The notes under the pieces were generated by a model. The model saw only the letters and a list, made by a program, of their open reading frames with translations. It made no database searches and had not been told where the DNA came from. This document shows, one piece after another, positions 1 to 6,232 of a stretch of 17,015 nt of DNA. The stretch is from UBA932 sp031548545 (GTDB taxonomy: Bacteria; Bacteroidota; Bacteroidia; Bacteroidales; UBA932). The translations under genes and the position numbers were made by a program. How positions within the stretch are numbered: the stretch's first letter is position 1; the number at the start of each line of letters is the position of its first letter. The stretch lies in the NCBI GenBank assembly GCA_031548545.1, contig JAVBQY010000010.1, forward strand, positions 1-17,015. The letters run 5' to 3'.

Positions 1-1
1 A

Positions 2-1495
2 CTGGTGGGTACCGCGCCCTTTTGCGGCATCATAGTCAATAGTTCCGGCGGGACGATGACCTTTCCTTCCAGTGAAGCTTCCTGGACCCTGCCTGCCGGT
101 TTCCGCGTAGGCAGCTATACCGACCTTAGCGGCAACAGCGGCTTGGTGGACTGCGCAGGAGCGCTGCCCACGGTCACCGGTAGCAGCGGCGCGGTGCGTT
201 GTGGCAGCGGGGTGGTCAGCCTTTTGGCTACCCCCTCTGCAGGGGCTACCATTGACTGGTACAGCGCCGCTACAGGTGGGACCTTACTGCTTTCCGGTAA
301 CACGGCCTACAGCCCTTCCGTTGCAAGCAATACTACTTATTACGCCCAGGCCCGCAATACGGGGACGCAATGTACTTCTGCTTCACGTACTGCCGTAGTG
401 GCTACGGTGAACGCCCTGCCTGTGATCAGCACGCAGCCCGTAGCGGCAGCGGTATGTGCAGGCAATACCAACACTTTCACGGTGGCCGCTACTGCGGGGG
501 CCGGTTCCGGGCCTTACTATCTCTGGTACCAGAGCGGCAGTGCAACGGGCAATACGACCAATAGCTTTACTACCGCTACCGCCGGCAATGTCTATGCGGT
601 GGTGTCCAACTCCAACGGTTGTTCGGTGACTTCCACTACCGTAGCTTCTACCTTGCTGGTGACCCCGCCCAAGCCTACCCTTACTCCGGGTACACTCACC
701 GTCTGTGAAGGCTCCACTACCACCATTAGCCTGCCCGACTGGTACGGCTTGCCCGATGTGAATGAAAGGAACTACCATATCCCCGGGCTTGTCTGGGCGC
801 GCACGGCCAACGTAGGCGCCGGCACCTATATGGGCCAGGTGCAGAGCCCCGATGGCTGCTGGTCTGTCATGAGTGATGTGGTGACCATTGCAAGTGAGTC
901 TTGTTTGGGCAACTGTAATGCGCCCAACTACACCTTAGGCACCACTACCTGGGCGGGATGTAATTCTACCTATACTACAGCCTCCGGCACGGGCGGATCT
1001 TGGGTCTTTGCCAACCAGCCGGATACCTATACCCCTTTTGTGCAGTGGAATAAACCATCTGTGGCTTGGCCTGTGAGCGGTACTGTGTCCAATTGGACTT
1101 CCGGGACAAGTACAGCCTCAAGTTGGTCTAATGGCTACCCCTGCCCGACGGGGTGGCGATTGCCGACCCAGGCGGAGTTCCAAGCCTTGCACAATGCCGG
1201 TACGGTTTGGCGGGCTGCCGGCGCTAAAGGTAATGCAGTGGCTGGTCGCTTCTACGGCTCCGGCGCCAGCACATGCTCGCTCCCGACTCCAAGCAATTGT
1301 ATTTTTCTGGTTGCTGCCGGCTTCCGCAGCAACAGCGGTGGTACGCTCGATAGTCAGGGTAGCTACGGCCGCTATTGGTCCTCTGTGCAGTACGATAGCA
1401 CGTACGGATACTTCATGGCCTTCTATAGTAGCAGTAGCAATCCGGCCAGCAGCTACGGTAAGGCTTACGGCTTTTCGGCCAGGTGCGTCCAATAG
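2..1495 (+). CDS. Secreted surface protein with Ig-like repeats and C-terminal FISUMP domain (5' partial)
   Basis: The reading frame is open to the left edge, so the true start and any signal peptide lie outside; the GTG at 5 is only the first possible start codon inside. About 497 residues are visible. Counting from that GTG, there are two or three Ig-like units of the kind common in large Bacteroidota surface proteins: about 54-134, 137-222 and a degenerate one at 223-297. Each has a pair of Cys and a W-Y or Y-Y strand motif. The last ~195 residues match the FISUMP (Fib_succ_major) domain, with the marks C-P-T-G-W-R-L-P-T, Y-W-S-S and a terminal G-F-S-A-R-C-V-Q. This fold is C-type-lectin-like and probably binds ligands outside the cell. 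No type IX sorting domain follows. The domain assignment is recognition from memory of the family; the ligand is unknown. Confidence 0.8.
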   Translation: MVGTAPFCGIIVNSSGGTMTFPSSEASWTLPAGFRVGSYTDLSGNSGLVDCAGALPTVTGSSGAVRCGSGVVSLLATPSAGATIDWYSAATGGTLLLSGNTAYSPSVASNTTYYAQARNTGTQCTSASRTAVVATVNALPVISTQPVAAAVCAGNTNTFTVAATAGAGSGPYYLWYQSGSATGNTTNSFTTATAGNVYAVVSNSNGCSVTSTTVASTLLVTPPKPTLTPGTLTVCEGSTTTISLPDWYGLPDVNERNYHIPGLVWARTANVGAGTYMGQVQSPDGCWSVMSDVVTIASESCLGNCNAPNYTLGTTTWAGCNSTYTTASGTGGSWVFANQPDTYTPFVQWNKPSVAWPVSGTVSNWTSGTSTASSWSNGYPCPTGWRLPTQAEFQALHNAGTVWRAAGAKGNAVAGRFYGSGASTCSLPTPSNCIFLVAAGFRSNSGGTLDSQGSYGRYWSSVQYDSTYGYFMAFYSSSSNPASSYGKAYGFSARCVQ

Positions 1496-1520
1496 GAAAC
1501 TTGTATTTTAGTTTTTTCGT

Positions 1521-1566
1521 TTTTTTTATCACCGCTCAAGCGCAGCAAGAGCGGTGGATAAAAAAA
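1521..1566. repeat. Long imperfect hairpin downstream of the FISUMP gene
   Basis: A stem of 8 bp (CACCGCTC at 1530-1537 with GAGCGGTG at 1549-1556) extends after one bulged G (1557) by a further 9 A-T pairs (1521-1529 with 1558-1566). The loop is 11 nt. The T run is on the 5' side and the A run on the 3' side on both strands, so neither strand has the U tail of a classical intrinsic terminator. It may still end or protect the 3' end of the upstream mRNA. Confidence 0.6.
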
Positions 1567-1600
1567 CGGGGCTCCGGAAAATAATCAATAATAATGTTGT

Positions 1601-1629
1601 TTGATCGTTTCTTCTTGTTCTACGATCAA
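1601..1629. repeat. 8-bp inverted repeat next to the 25-bp direct repeat
   Basis: TTGATCGT (1601-1608) is the exact reverse complement of ACGATCAA (1622-1629), with a 13-nt spacer. The right arm ends exactly where copy 1 of the 25-bp direct repeat begins. There is no U tract on the minus side, so it is a weak candidate terminator for the LiaF-like gene. The rest of 1496-1665 holds no gene I can support. Confidence 0.45.
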
Positions 1630-1654
1630 CCGGCGCTGTCATTGAAGAAAAAAA
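1630..1654. repeat. 25-bp direct repeat, copy 1 (non-coding)
   Basis: These 25 bases are identical to 2602-2626 inside the SMR exporter gene. The copy lies 11 bases beyond the stop codon of the LiaF-like gene. Read on the minus strand it still spells F-F-N-D-S-A-G, as in the exporter, and then meets a stop. Flanking bases on both sides show no further similarity. Confidence 0.85.
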
Positions 1655-1665
1655 ACATCCACTTC

Positions 1666-2445
1666 TTACCTGCATTTAAGCTCACACTGGCCGAATAGTA
1701 TGTTTGTATTGATTATCAATAGTTTTTTGTTGCCGGCTTCGTCCTCCTGCTTTGGCCGCCGGTCTTCAAACTTTCCGAATACCTGGCGCTGGCGGATGGC
1801 TATTTTCCAATCGGACGGTGCGTAGATAGCAATGCTGCTGAAGGTACAACTAATGTCCAGTGTGTTGATTTCGTCGGATAGCGCTGCCTTACCGAGGTCG
1901 ATCTCCAATTTTCCGAACAGGCAACTGATATGCCCGCCTTTAAAATGATTACAGTCTATACTTTCCCTGGTGTCGCAGAACATATAGTCGCGGTAAATAT
2001 AGCCTGATTCCGGATGATCATCCGGAAGGCTTGCTCCATGTCCGTCCGTTGGGCCGGGCCTGGCGCCGGAACCTTCGCCGGGACGTTTGAAGCGCCGGTT
2101 GTGCCTGCTCCGGCCGAAGAAGGCTTTAAGCAGGATGATCAGGCCGATAATGACCAATAGGATAGCCCAGTGGTTGGTACGTATAAAGCCGAAAGATTCA
2201 ATGTCGAATTTCGGCAGGAGAAAGAAGCCGCCTGTCAACATCAGCAGGAGGCCAAGTCCCCACCTGTGGCGGGAGAAGAGGCAAACAAAACCCAATGCGG
2301 CCAATAGGGACGGCCATGAAAAGAGAATGTCCTTTCTGAAAAAAGGAGGTAATAATCCGGCGGTTGACAGATAAAGCAATACGCCACATGTAATGACTAA
2401 TAGCCCCAAGATAATGGAGCTCACGCTGATTCCTGTAGGTTTCAT
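1666..2445 (-). CDS. LiaF-like membrane protein (transmembrane domain plus LiaF C-terminal domain)
   Basis: The product has 259 residues. Four hydrophobic helices occupy about residues 8-31, 42-59, 62-79 and 88-108. A charged Gly/Pro-rich linker follows (about 112-145), then a soluble beta-rich domain at about 150-259. The layout matches the LiaI/LiaF-like membrane module joined to the LiaF C-terminal domain (PF09922 type), with its repeated hydrophobic strands (I-S-C-L-F-G-K-L-E-I-D, then a late I-L-F-G). In Firmicutes LiaF restrains a cell-envelope stress sensor kinase; in Bacteroidota the role is not known, and no kinase or regulator is next to it here. It lies 89 bases downstream of the SMR exporter on the same strand. 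No clear -7 element is visible in the gap, so co-transcription from the exporter promoter is possible. The family call is fairly sure, the function is not. Confidence 0.75.
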   Translation of the reverse strand: MKPTGISVSSIILGLLVITCGVLLYLSTAGLLPPFFRKDILFSWPSLLAALGFVCLFSRHRWGLGLLLMLTGGFFLLPKFDIESFGFIRTNHWAILLVIIGLIILLKAFFGRSRHNRRFKRPGEGSGARPGPTDGHGASLPDDHPESGYIYRDYMFCDTRESIDCNHFKGGHISCLFGKLEIDLGKAALSDEINTLDISCTFSSIAIYAPSDWKIAIRQRQVFGKFEDRRPKQEDEAGNKKLLIINTNILFGQCELKCR

Positions 2446-2474
2446 AAGATAAATTTTATGTGAATAATTATAGG

Positions 2475-2504
2475 CTGCAATGCGGTGCCAATACCGCTTT
2501 GCAG
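2475..2504. repeat. Hairpin between the SMR exporter and LiaF-like genes
   Basis: CTGCAA (2475-2480) pairs with TTGCAG (2499-2504); after a T-T mismatch GCGGT (2482-2486) pairs with ACCGC (2493-2497). The loop is 6 nt. On the minus strand the sequence after it is A/T-rich but has no real U run, so it is at most a weak terminator or an mRNA-processing structure between the two genes. Confidence 0.5.
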
Positions 2505-2534
2505 AAGGGAGTGTCGTATCAGCTTAGGCTAAGC

Positions 2535-2861
2535 CTATTTTTGCAGCTGCAGGCCTATAATTCCGGAGATAATCAATAACAAGCAGAAAATACGCCAGAA
2601 GCCGGCGCTGTCATTGAAGAAAAAAATACCGATCAATACCGTTCCTACGGCGCCTATACCGGTCCATACCGCATAGGCGGTGCCTATGGGAATGGTTTTT
2701 TGCGCCATCCACAGCAGCCCGCCGCTGATGGCCATGGCCACGGCCGCAAAAGCAATTGCAGCGGCCTTTGCCGTGGCGCTTTCTGCGGTTTGTGATAATT
2801 TGAATCCCAATGGCCAACCCATTTCAAAAATAGCAGCCAAAAACAGATACAACCAATGCAT
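2535..2861 (-). CDS. sugE: Guanidinium exporter of the small multidrug resistance family (Gdx/SugE type)
   Basis: The product has 108 residues and four transmembrane helices, the normal size for SMR proteins, which work as dual-topology dimers in the inner membrane and exchange protons for substrate. The essential Glu is E13 with W16 in helix 1. The motif G-T-A-Y-A-V-W-T-G-I-G-A-V-G in helix 3 is characteristic of the Gdx/SugE branch. From memory of the Gdx-Clo structure, the binding-site residues are E13, W16, S42, Y59 and W62. Here they are E13, W16, S46, Y63 and W66, a constant offset of four after helix 1. This points to guanidinium rather than quaternary-ammonium drugs. I see no guanidine riboswitch in its leader. 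Transcription starts from the minus-strand promoter at 2929-2936, and LiaF-like lies downstream. Confidence 0.9.
   Translation of the reverse strand: MHWLYLFLAAIFEMGWPLGFKLSQTAESATAKAAAIAFAAVAMAISGGLLWMAQKTIPIGTAYAVWTGIGAVGTVLIGIFFFNDSAGFWRIFCLLLIISGIIGLQLQK
2602..2626. repeat. 25-bp direct repeat, copy 2 (inside the SMR exporter gene)
   Basis: Identical to 1630-1654. Here it encodes the conserved F-F-F-N-D-S-A-G region between helices 3 and 4 of the exporter, so this copy is probably the original one. Confidence 0.85.
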
Positions 2862-2928
2862 GTTCGTTCACGGTTTACGATTAAAAATCCATTATTCCTC
2901 AGGGGGAGGCTATCGGTAGACAGGCCTG

Positions 2929-2936
2929 CAAAGATA
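2929..2936 (-). promoter_or_regulatory. Bacteroidota -7 promoter element for the SMR exporter
   Basis: The minus strand reads TATCTTTG, an exact match to the phylum consensus TAnnTTTG, followed by CAG. It lies about 67 bases before the ATG of the exporter. No well-spaced -33 TTTG is evident. It mirrors the ZIP promoter at 2976-2983. Confidence 0.65.
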
Positions 2937-2975
2937 GTTAATTTTGATGAACCGTGAAAATCAAGGAGAAAATAG

Positions 2976-2983
2976 TATCTTTG
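2976..2983 (+). promoter_or_regulatory. Bacteroidota -7 promoter element for the ZIP transporter gene
   Basis: TATCTTTG matches TAnnTTTG exactly and is followed by CAG, as on the other strand. The ATG at 3006 is 22 bases beyond it, giving a very short leader. The upstream TTTG at 2943-2946 is too far away (29 nt) to be a normal -33 element. Confidence 0.65.
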
Positions 2984-3005
2984 CAGCAGTCTCTTAAACA
3001 TTGTT

Positions 3006-3764
3006 ATGATAAATGCTGCATTGTCGGGTCTGTTTGCGGGATCTGCCATTTTAATAGGCGCCCTGCTGGGCTTGTACCTGAAATTGAATAATAGATTGGT
3101 CGCTGTGGTGATGGCTTTCGGCGCCGGTGTGCTGGTATCGGCCCTTTCCATAGATCTGATGAACGAAGCCTTTGATCAAAGCCACGCTCCTTTAGTTGTA
3201 GCCCTGAGCTTTTTGGCCGGTGCCCTGGTATTTGTGGGCGGCGACTACCTGATTGATACGCATGGCGGGCAATTCCGCAAGCACTCGCATGGCATGTCCG
3301 AACAGCAGAAGCAGGGCGGCGATGCAGCCGACAATTCGGGTACGGCAATTTTACTGGGCACCCTGCTCGACGGTATTCCCGAATCTTTTGTGGTAGGCGC
3401 CTCCATTGCCGCCGGCGGTTCAACCGGCCTTGTATTTATGATCGCCGTATTTATCAGTAACCTCCCGGAGGGTATGTCGGGCACTGTCGGTATGAAAATG
3501 GCCGGTATGTCTGTGCGCAATATTCTTTGGCTCTGGACCACCACCCTGGCGGCTACCATCCTGTCCGCTATCGGCGGCTTTCTTTTTCTGGGCGACGCTC
3601 CGGTGTTTGTCCGCGCCGCCGTCATGGCCTTTGCCTCCGGCGCTATATTGGCAATGCTCTGTGATACCATGATTCCCGAAGCCTTCAAATTCGGAGGCCG
3701 CTTTGTAGCGCTGATTACCGTGCTGGGCTTCCTGTTGGCTTTTCTATTAAGCAAATTAATGTAA
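3006..3764 (+). CDS. ZIP family divalent metal transporter
   Basis: The product has 252 residues and about eight hydrophobic helices, the usual size for bacterial ZIP/ZupT-type importers of Zn, Fe or Mn. The two metal-site motifs of the family are visible: L-D-G-I-P-E-S in helix 4 (D122, P125, E126) and S-N-L-P-E-G in helix 5 (N152, P154, E155). The first has Asp where many ZIPs have His. A short His-containing loop (about residues 85-100, T-H-G-G and K-H-S-H) lies between helices 3 and 4. The start follows a -7 promoter element closely. The GH97 gene starts 11 bases after its stop, so the two are probably co-transcribed. Metal specificity cannot be read from sequence. Confidence 0.88.
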   Translation: MINAALSGLFAGSAILIGALLGLYLKLNNRLVAVVMAFGAGVLVSALSIDLMNEAFDQSHAPLVVALSFLAGALVFVGGDYLIDTHGGQFRKHSHGMSEQQKQGGDAADNSGTAILLGTLLDGIPESFVVGASIAAGGSTGLVFMIAVFISNLPEGMSGTVGMKMAGMSVRNILWLWTTTLAATILSAIGGFLFLGDAPVFVRAAVMAFASGAILAMLCDTMIPEAFKFGGRFVALITVLGFLLAFLLSKLM

Positions 3765-3775
3765 AGATTAAACAT

Positions 3776-6031
3776 ATGAAAAAAAATGTATTGACACTTT
3801 TAGCCCTGCTGCTGCTGGTTAACGGCACGCTTTGGGCGGAAACCCTGACTTCGCCGGACGGCAGGCTGAAAATGATTTTTAAGTTAAACAATGGTGTTCC
3901 GGTCTACAGTCTGACCTATAAAGACAAGGAGGTTCTCCGCGAAAGCCGACTCGGCCTGGAGTTGAAGACCGACAAAAATACCGTGGCCTTCGGGGAGGAT
4001 ATGGATGTAAATGCCAATGTGCCGGAGCATATCCGTGCCACCCAGCAGGGGAGCGCCACCGGCGCTAAAGCCGTAAAAGCAGACCCTATGGCTTCTTTGT
4101 ATGATAATTTTACCCTCTGGGCCGTAACAACCAATGTGTTTGATGAAAACTGGCAGCCGGTCTGGGGCGAGGTGAAAAGCATCCGCAACAACTATAATGA
4201 AATGCTGGTCTCGCTGAATCAAACCACTACCGGCCGGAAACTGGAAATCCGTTTCCGCCTGTTCAATGATGGCCTGGGCTTCCGTTATGAGTTTCCCGAG
4301 CAGAGCAAGCTGCTTTATTGCACCATTAAAGAAGAGAGGACCCAGTTTGCCATGCCCGGTGATGTTACGGCGTATTGGATTCCGGGTGACTATGATACCC
4401 AGGAATATGATTATACCACATCAAAGCTCTCCGACATCCGCAAACTGTTTAGGAGTGCGGTGAGTTCCAATGCCTCTCAGGAGCAGTTCTCCGAAACCGG
4501 CGTACAAACCCCGCTGATGCTGAAAACCAATGAGGGCCTCTATGTAAATATCCATGAGGCGGCATTGGTGGATTACTCCTGCATGTCATTGAACCTCGAC
4601 GATAAAAACATGGTGTTTGAATCCTGGCTGACGCCCGACGCCTTGGGTAACAAAGGCTATTTGCAAACGCCCTGCACCTCGCCCTGGCGTACGGTGGTGG
4701 TGAGTGATGACGCCCGCGAAATCCTGGCCTCCAAGCTTATTCTGAACCTGAACGAGCCCTGTAAACTGGCCGATGTATCCTGGATCAAACCCGTAAAATA
4801 TATAGGTGTATGGTGGGAGATGATTACCGGTAAAAGTGACTGGTCCTACGCCCGGGTCCCCTCGGTAAAATTAGGTGTAACCGATTTTACCACACTCACG
4901 CCCAGCGGCCGTCATGCCGCCAATAATGACAATGTGAAAAAATATATAGACTTTGCCGCCGCTCATGGCTTTGCCCAGGTGTTGGTAGAAGGCTGGAATA
5001 TCGGTTGGGAAGACTGGTTCGGCTATGCCAAAGAAAATGTATTTGATTTTCTGACGCCTTATCCCGATTTTGATATGGCCATGCTGCGCGACTATGCCAA
5101 AAGTAAGGGCGTGCGCCTGATGATGCACCATGAGACCTCTTCTTCAACACGTAACTATGAGCGCTACATCGACAGGGCCTATCAACTGATGGTAGACAAT
5201 AATTACAATGCCGTAAAGACCGGTTATGTGGGCAATATCCTGCCCCGTGGCGAGCGGCACTACGGACAGTGGATTGTAAACCACTACCTGCATACCGTGA
5301 AAAAAGCGGCGGATTACCACCTGATGATCAACATGCACGAGGCGGTGCGCCCGACCGGCCTGCACCGTACTTATCCCAACCTGCTGGGGCAGGAGTCTGC
5401 CCGCGGTACCGAGTTTCAGGCCTTTGGCGGCAGTAAGCCCAATCATACCACCTTGTTGCCTTTCACCCGTTTGATGGGTGGCCCTATGGACTATACCCCC
5501 GGCATTTTCGAAATGGATATCAATAAACTTAATCCTGATAATAATTCGCACTGCAATACTACACTTTGTAATCAGCTGGCGCTCTACCTGACCATGTACA
5601 GCCCCTTGCAAATGGCAGCCGACCTGCCCGAAAATTACGAGCGCTTCATGGATGCCTTCCAATTTATCAAAGACGTAGCAGTAGATTGGGATGATAGCAA
5701 ATACCTTGAGGCCGAGCCCGGTGAGTACATTACCGTAGCCCGCAAGGCCAAGGGCACCAACAACTGGTTCGTCGGTAACGTCTGTGGAGAAAAAGGCTTT
5801 AACTCCAATATTTCCTTAGACTTCCTTGATGAGGGCAAGACTTACATCGCCACCATTTACAGTGATAAGAAAGACGCCCATTACAAAAGCAATCCGCAGG
5901 CCTATGAAATCCGTAAATTCGTAGTAACCAATAAATCCAAGATCAAACAGTCGTCCGCTCCCGGCGGTGGTTACGCGATCAGCATTATAGAAGCGGATAA
6001 GGCAGCGACCAAAGGCTTAAAGAAGCTTTAA
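3776..6031 (+). CDS. GH97 alpha-glucosidase, inverting SusB type, secreted
   Basis: The product has 751 residues with an N-terminal signal peptide of about 21 residues (K-K-N, then a Leu-rich core ending in L-W-A). It is a full-length GH97: N-terminal beta-sandwich, central barrel and C-terminal beta domain. The inverting branch is recognisable by conserved glutamates that line up with SusB of Bacteroides thetaiotaomicron at a constant offset of 14: E405 (E391), E453 in H-H-E-T (E439), E522 in M-H-E-A-V-R-P-T-G (E508), E540 (E526) and E546 (E532, the general acid). E453 and E522 would be the catalytic bases, and the others calcium ligands. The substrate is therefore most likely an alpha-linked glucan or oligosaccharide in the periplasm. 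There are no SusC/SusD or regulator genes nearby, so it is an orphan outside a polysaccharide locus. It shares a transcript with the ZIP transporter and ends at a strong terminator. Confidence 0.93.
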   Translation: MKKNVLTLLALLLLVNGTLWAETLTSPDGRLKMIFKLNNGVPVYSLTYKDKEVLRESRLGLELKTDKNTVAFGEDMDVNANVPEHIRATQQGSATGAKAVKADPMASLYDNFTLWAVTTNVFDENWQPVWGEVKSIRNNYNEMLVSLNQTTTGRKLEIRFRLFNDGLGFRYEFPEQSKLLYCTIKEERTQFAMPGDVTAYWIPGDYDTQEYDYTTSKLSDIRKLFRSAVSSNASQEQFSETGVQTPLMLKTNEGLYVNIHEAALVDYSCMSLNLDDKNMVFESWLTPDALGNKGYLQTPCTSPWRTVVVSDDAREILASKLILNLNEPCKLADVSWIKPVKYIGVWWEMITGKSDWSYARVPSVKLGVTDFTTLTPSGRHAANNDNVKKYIDFAAAHGFAQVLVEGWNIGWEDWFGYAKENVFDFLTPYPDFDMAMLRDYAKSKGVRLMMHHETSSSTRNYERYIDRAYQLMVDNNYNAVKTGYVGNILPRGERHYGQWIVNHYLHTVKKAADYHLMINMHEAVRPTGLHRTYPNLLGQESARGTEFQAFGGSKPNHTTLLPFTRLMGGPMDYTPGIFEMDINKLNPDNNSHCNTTLCNQLALYLTMYSPLQMAADLPENYERFMDAFQFIKDVAVDWDDSKYLEAEPGEYITVARKAKGTNNWFVGNVCGEKGFNSNISLDFLDEGKTYIATIYSDKKDAHYKSNPQAYEIRKFVVTNKSKIKQSSAPGGGYAISIIEADKAATKGLKKL

Positions 6032-6046
6032 TCCGCCCTATGGCAA

Positions 6047-6096
6047 AAAAAAGTGTGGAGCTTGTTCGTTTTTTCAGACAACCTCCACACTTTTTT
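6047..6096 (+). terminator. Intrinsic terminator after the GH97 gene
   Basis: AAAAAAGTGTGGAG (6047-6060) pairs perfectly with CTCCACACTTTTTT (6083-6096). The stem is 14 bp, the loop 22 nt, and more T-rich sequence follows. The A run on the left makes it usable from both strands, though only the plus strand has a gene ending here. Confidence 0.85.
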
Positions 6097-6108
6097 ATTT
6101 ATTTTTCG

Positions 6109-6116
6109 TATATTTG
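6109..6116 (+). promoter_or_regulatory. Bacteroidota -7 promoter element for the aminomutase-family gene
   Basis: TATATTTG matches TAnnTTTG exactly, directly after the GH97 terminator. It leaves a leader of about 70 bases before the ATG at 6193. The -33 region is T-rich, with no exact TTTG. Confidence 0.65.
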
Positions 6117-6166
6117 TCATTACCACCCCATACGTACACATAGGATTATTCACGGACTGCTGCTGA

Positions 6167-6232
6167 TGTGGTAGTTATAAATTATATATACTATGGCAAA
6201 GATGATTACGTACGCATTGCATAACTACCACA
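6167..6232 (+). promoter_or_regulatory. 12-bp inverted repeat bracketing the start codon of the aminomutase-family gene
   Basis: TGTGGTAGTTAT (6167-6178) in the leader is the exact reverse complement of ATAACTACCACA (6221-6232), which encodes residues 10-13 of the protein. The 42-nt loop contains the A/T-rich region and the ATG at 6193. In mRNA this could form a stem enclosing the ribosome landing site. A regulatory role is inference. Confidence 0.4.

Noticed and set aside
1521..1566. Classical intrinsic terminator after the FISUMP gene
   Set aside because: The stem is strong, but the T run precedes and the A run follows it on both strands, so no U tail exists. It is listed as a hairpin instead.
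1496..1665. Template repeat or reverse transcriptase of a diversity-generating retroelement
   Set aside because: No A-rich copy of the FISUMP end and no reverse transcriptase motif is present here or elsewhere in the window.
2862..2928. Guanidine riboswitch in the exporter leader
   Set aside because: I looked for the conserved guanidine-I core and for the paired ACGR loops of guanidine-II and saw neither; only a 4-bp CCTC/GAGG stem is present.
3776..6031. Polysaccharide utilization locus around the GH97 gene
   Set aside because: There is no SusC, SusD, hybrid sensor or ECF sigma gene in the window, and the neighbours are a ZIP transporter and a radical SAM gene.
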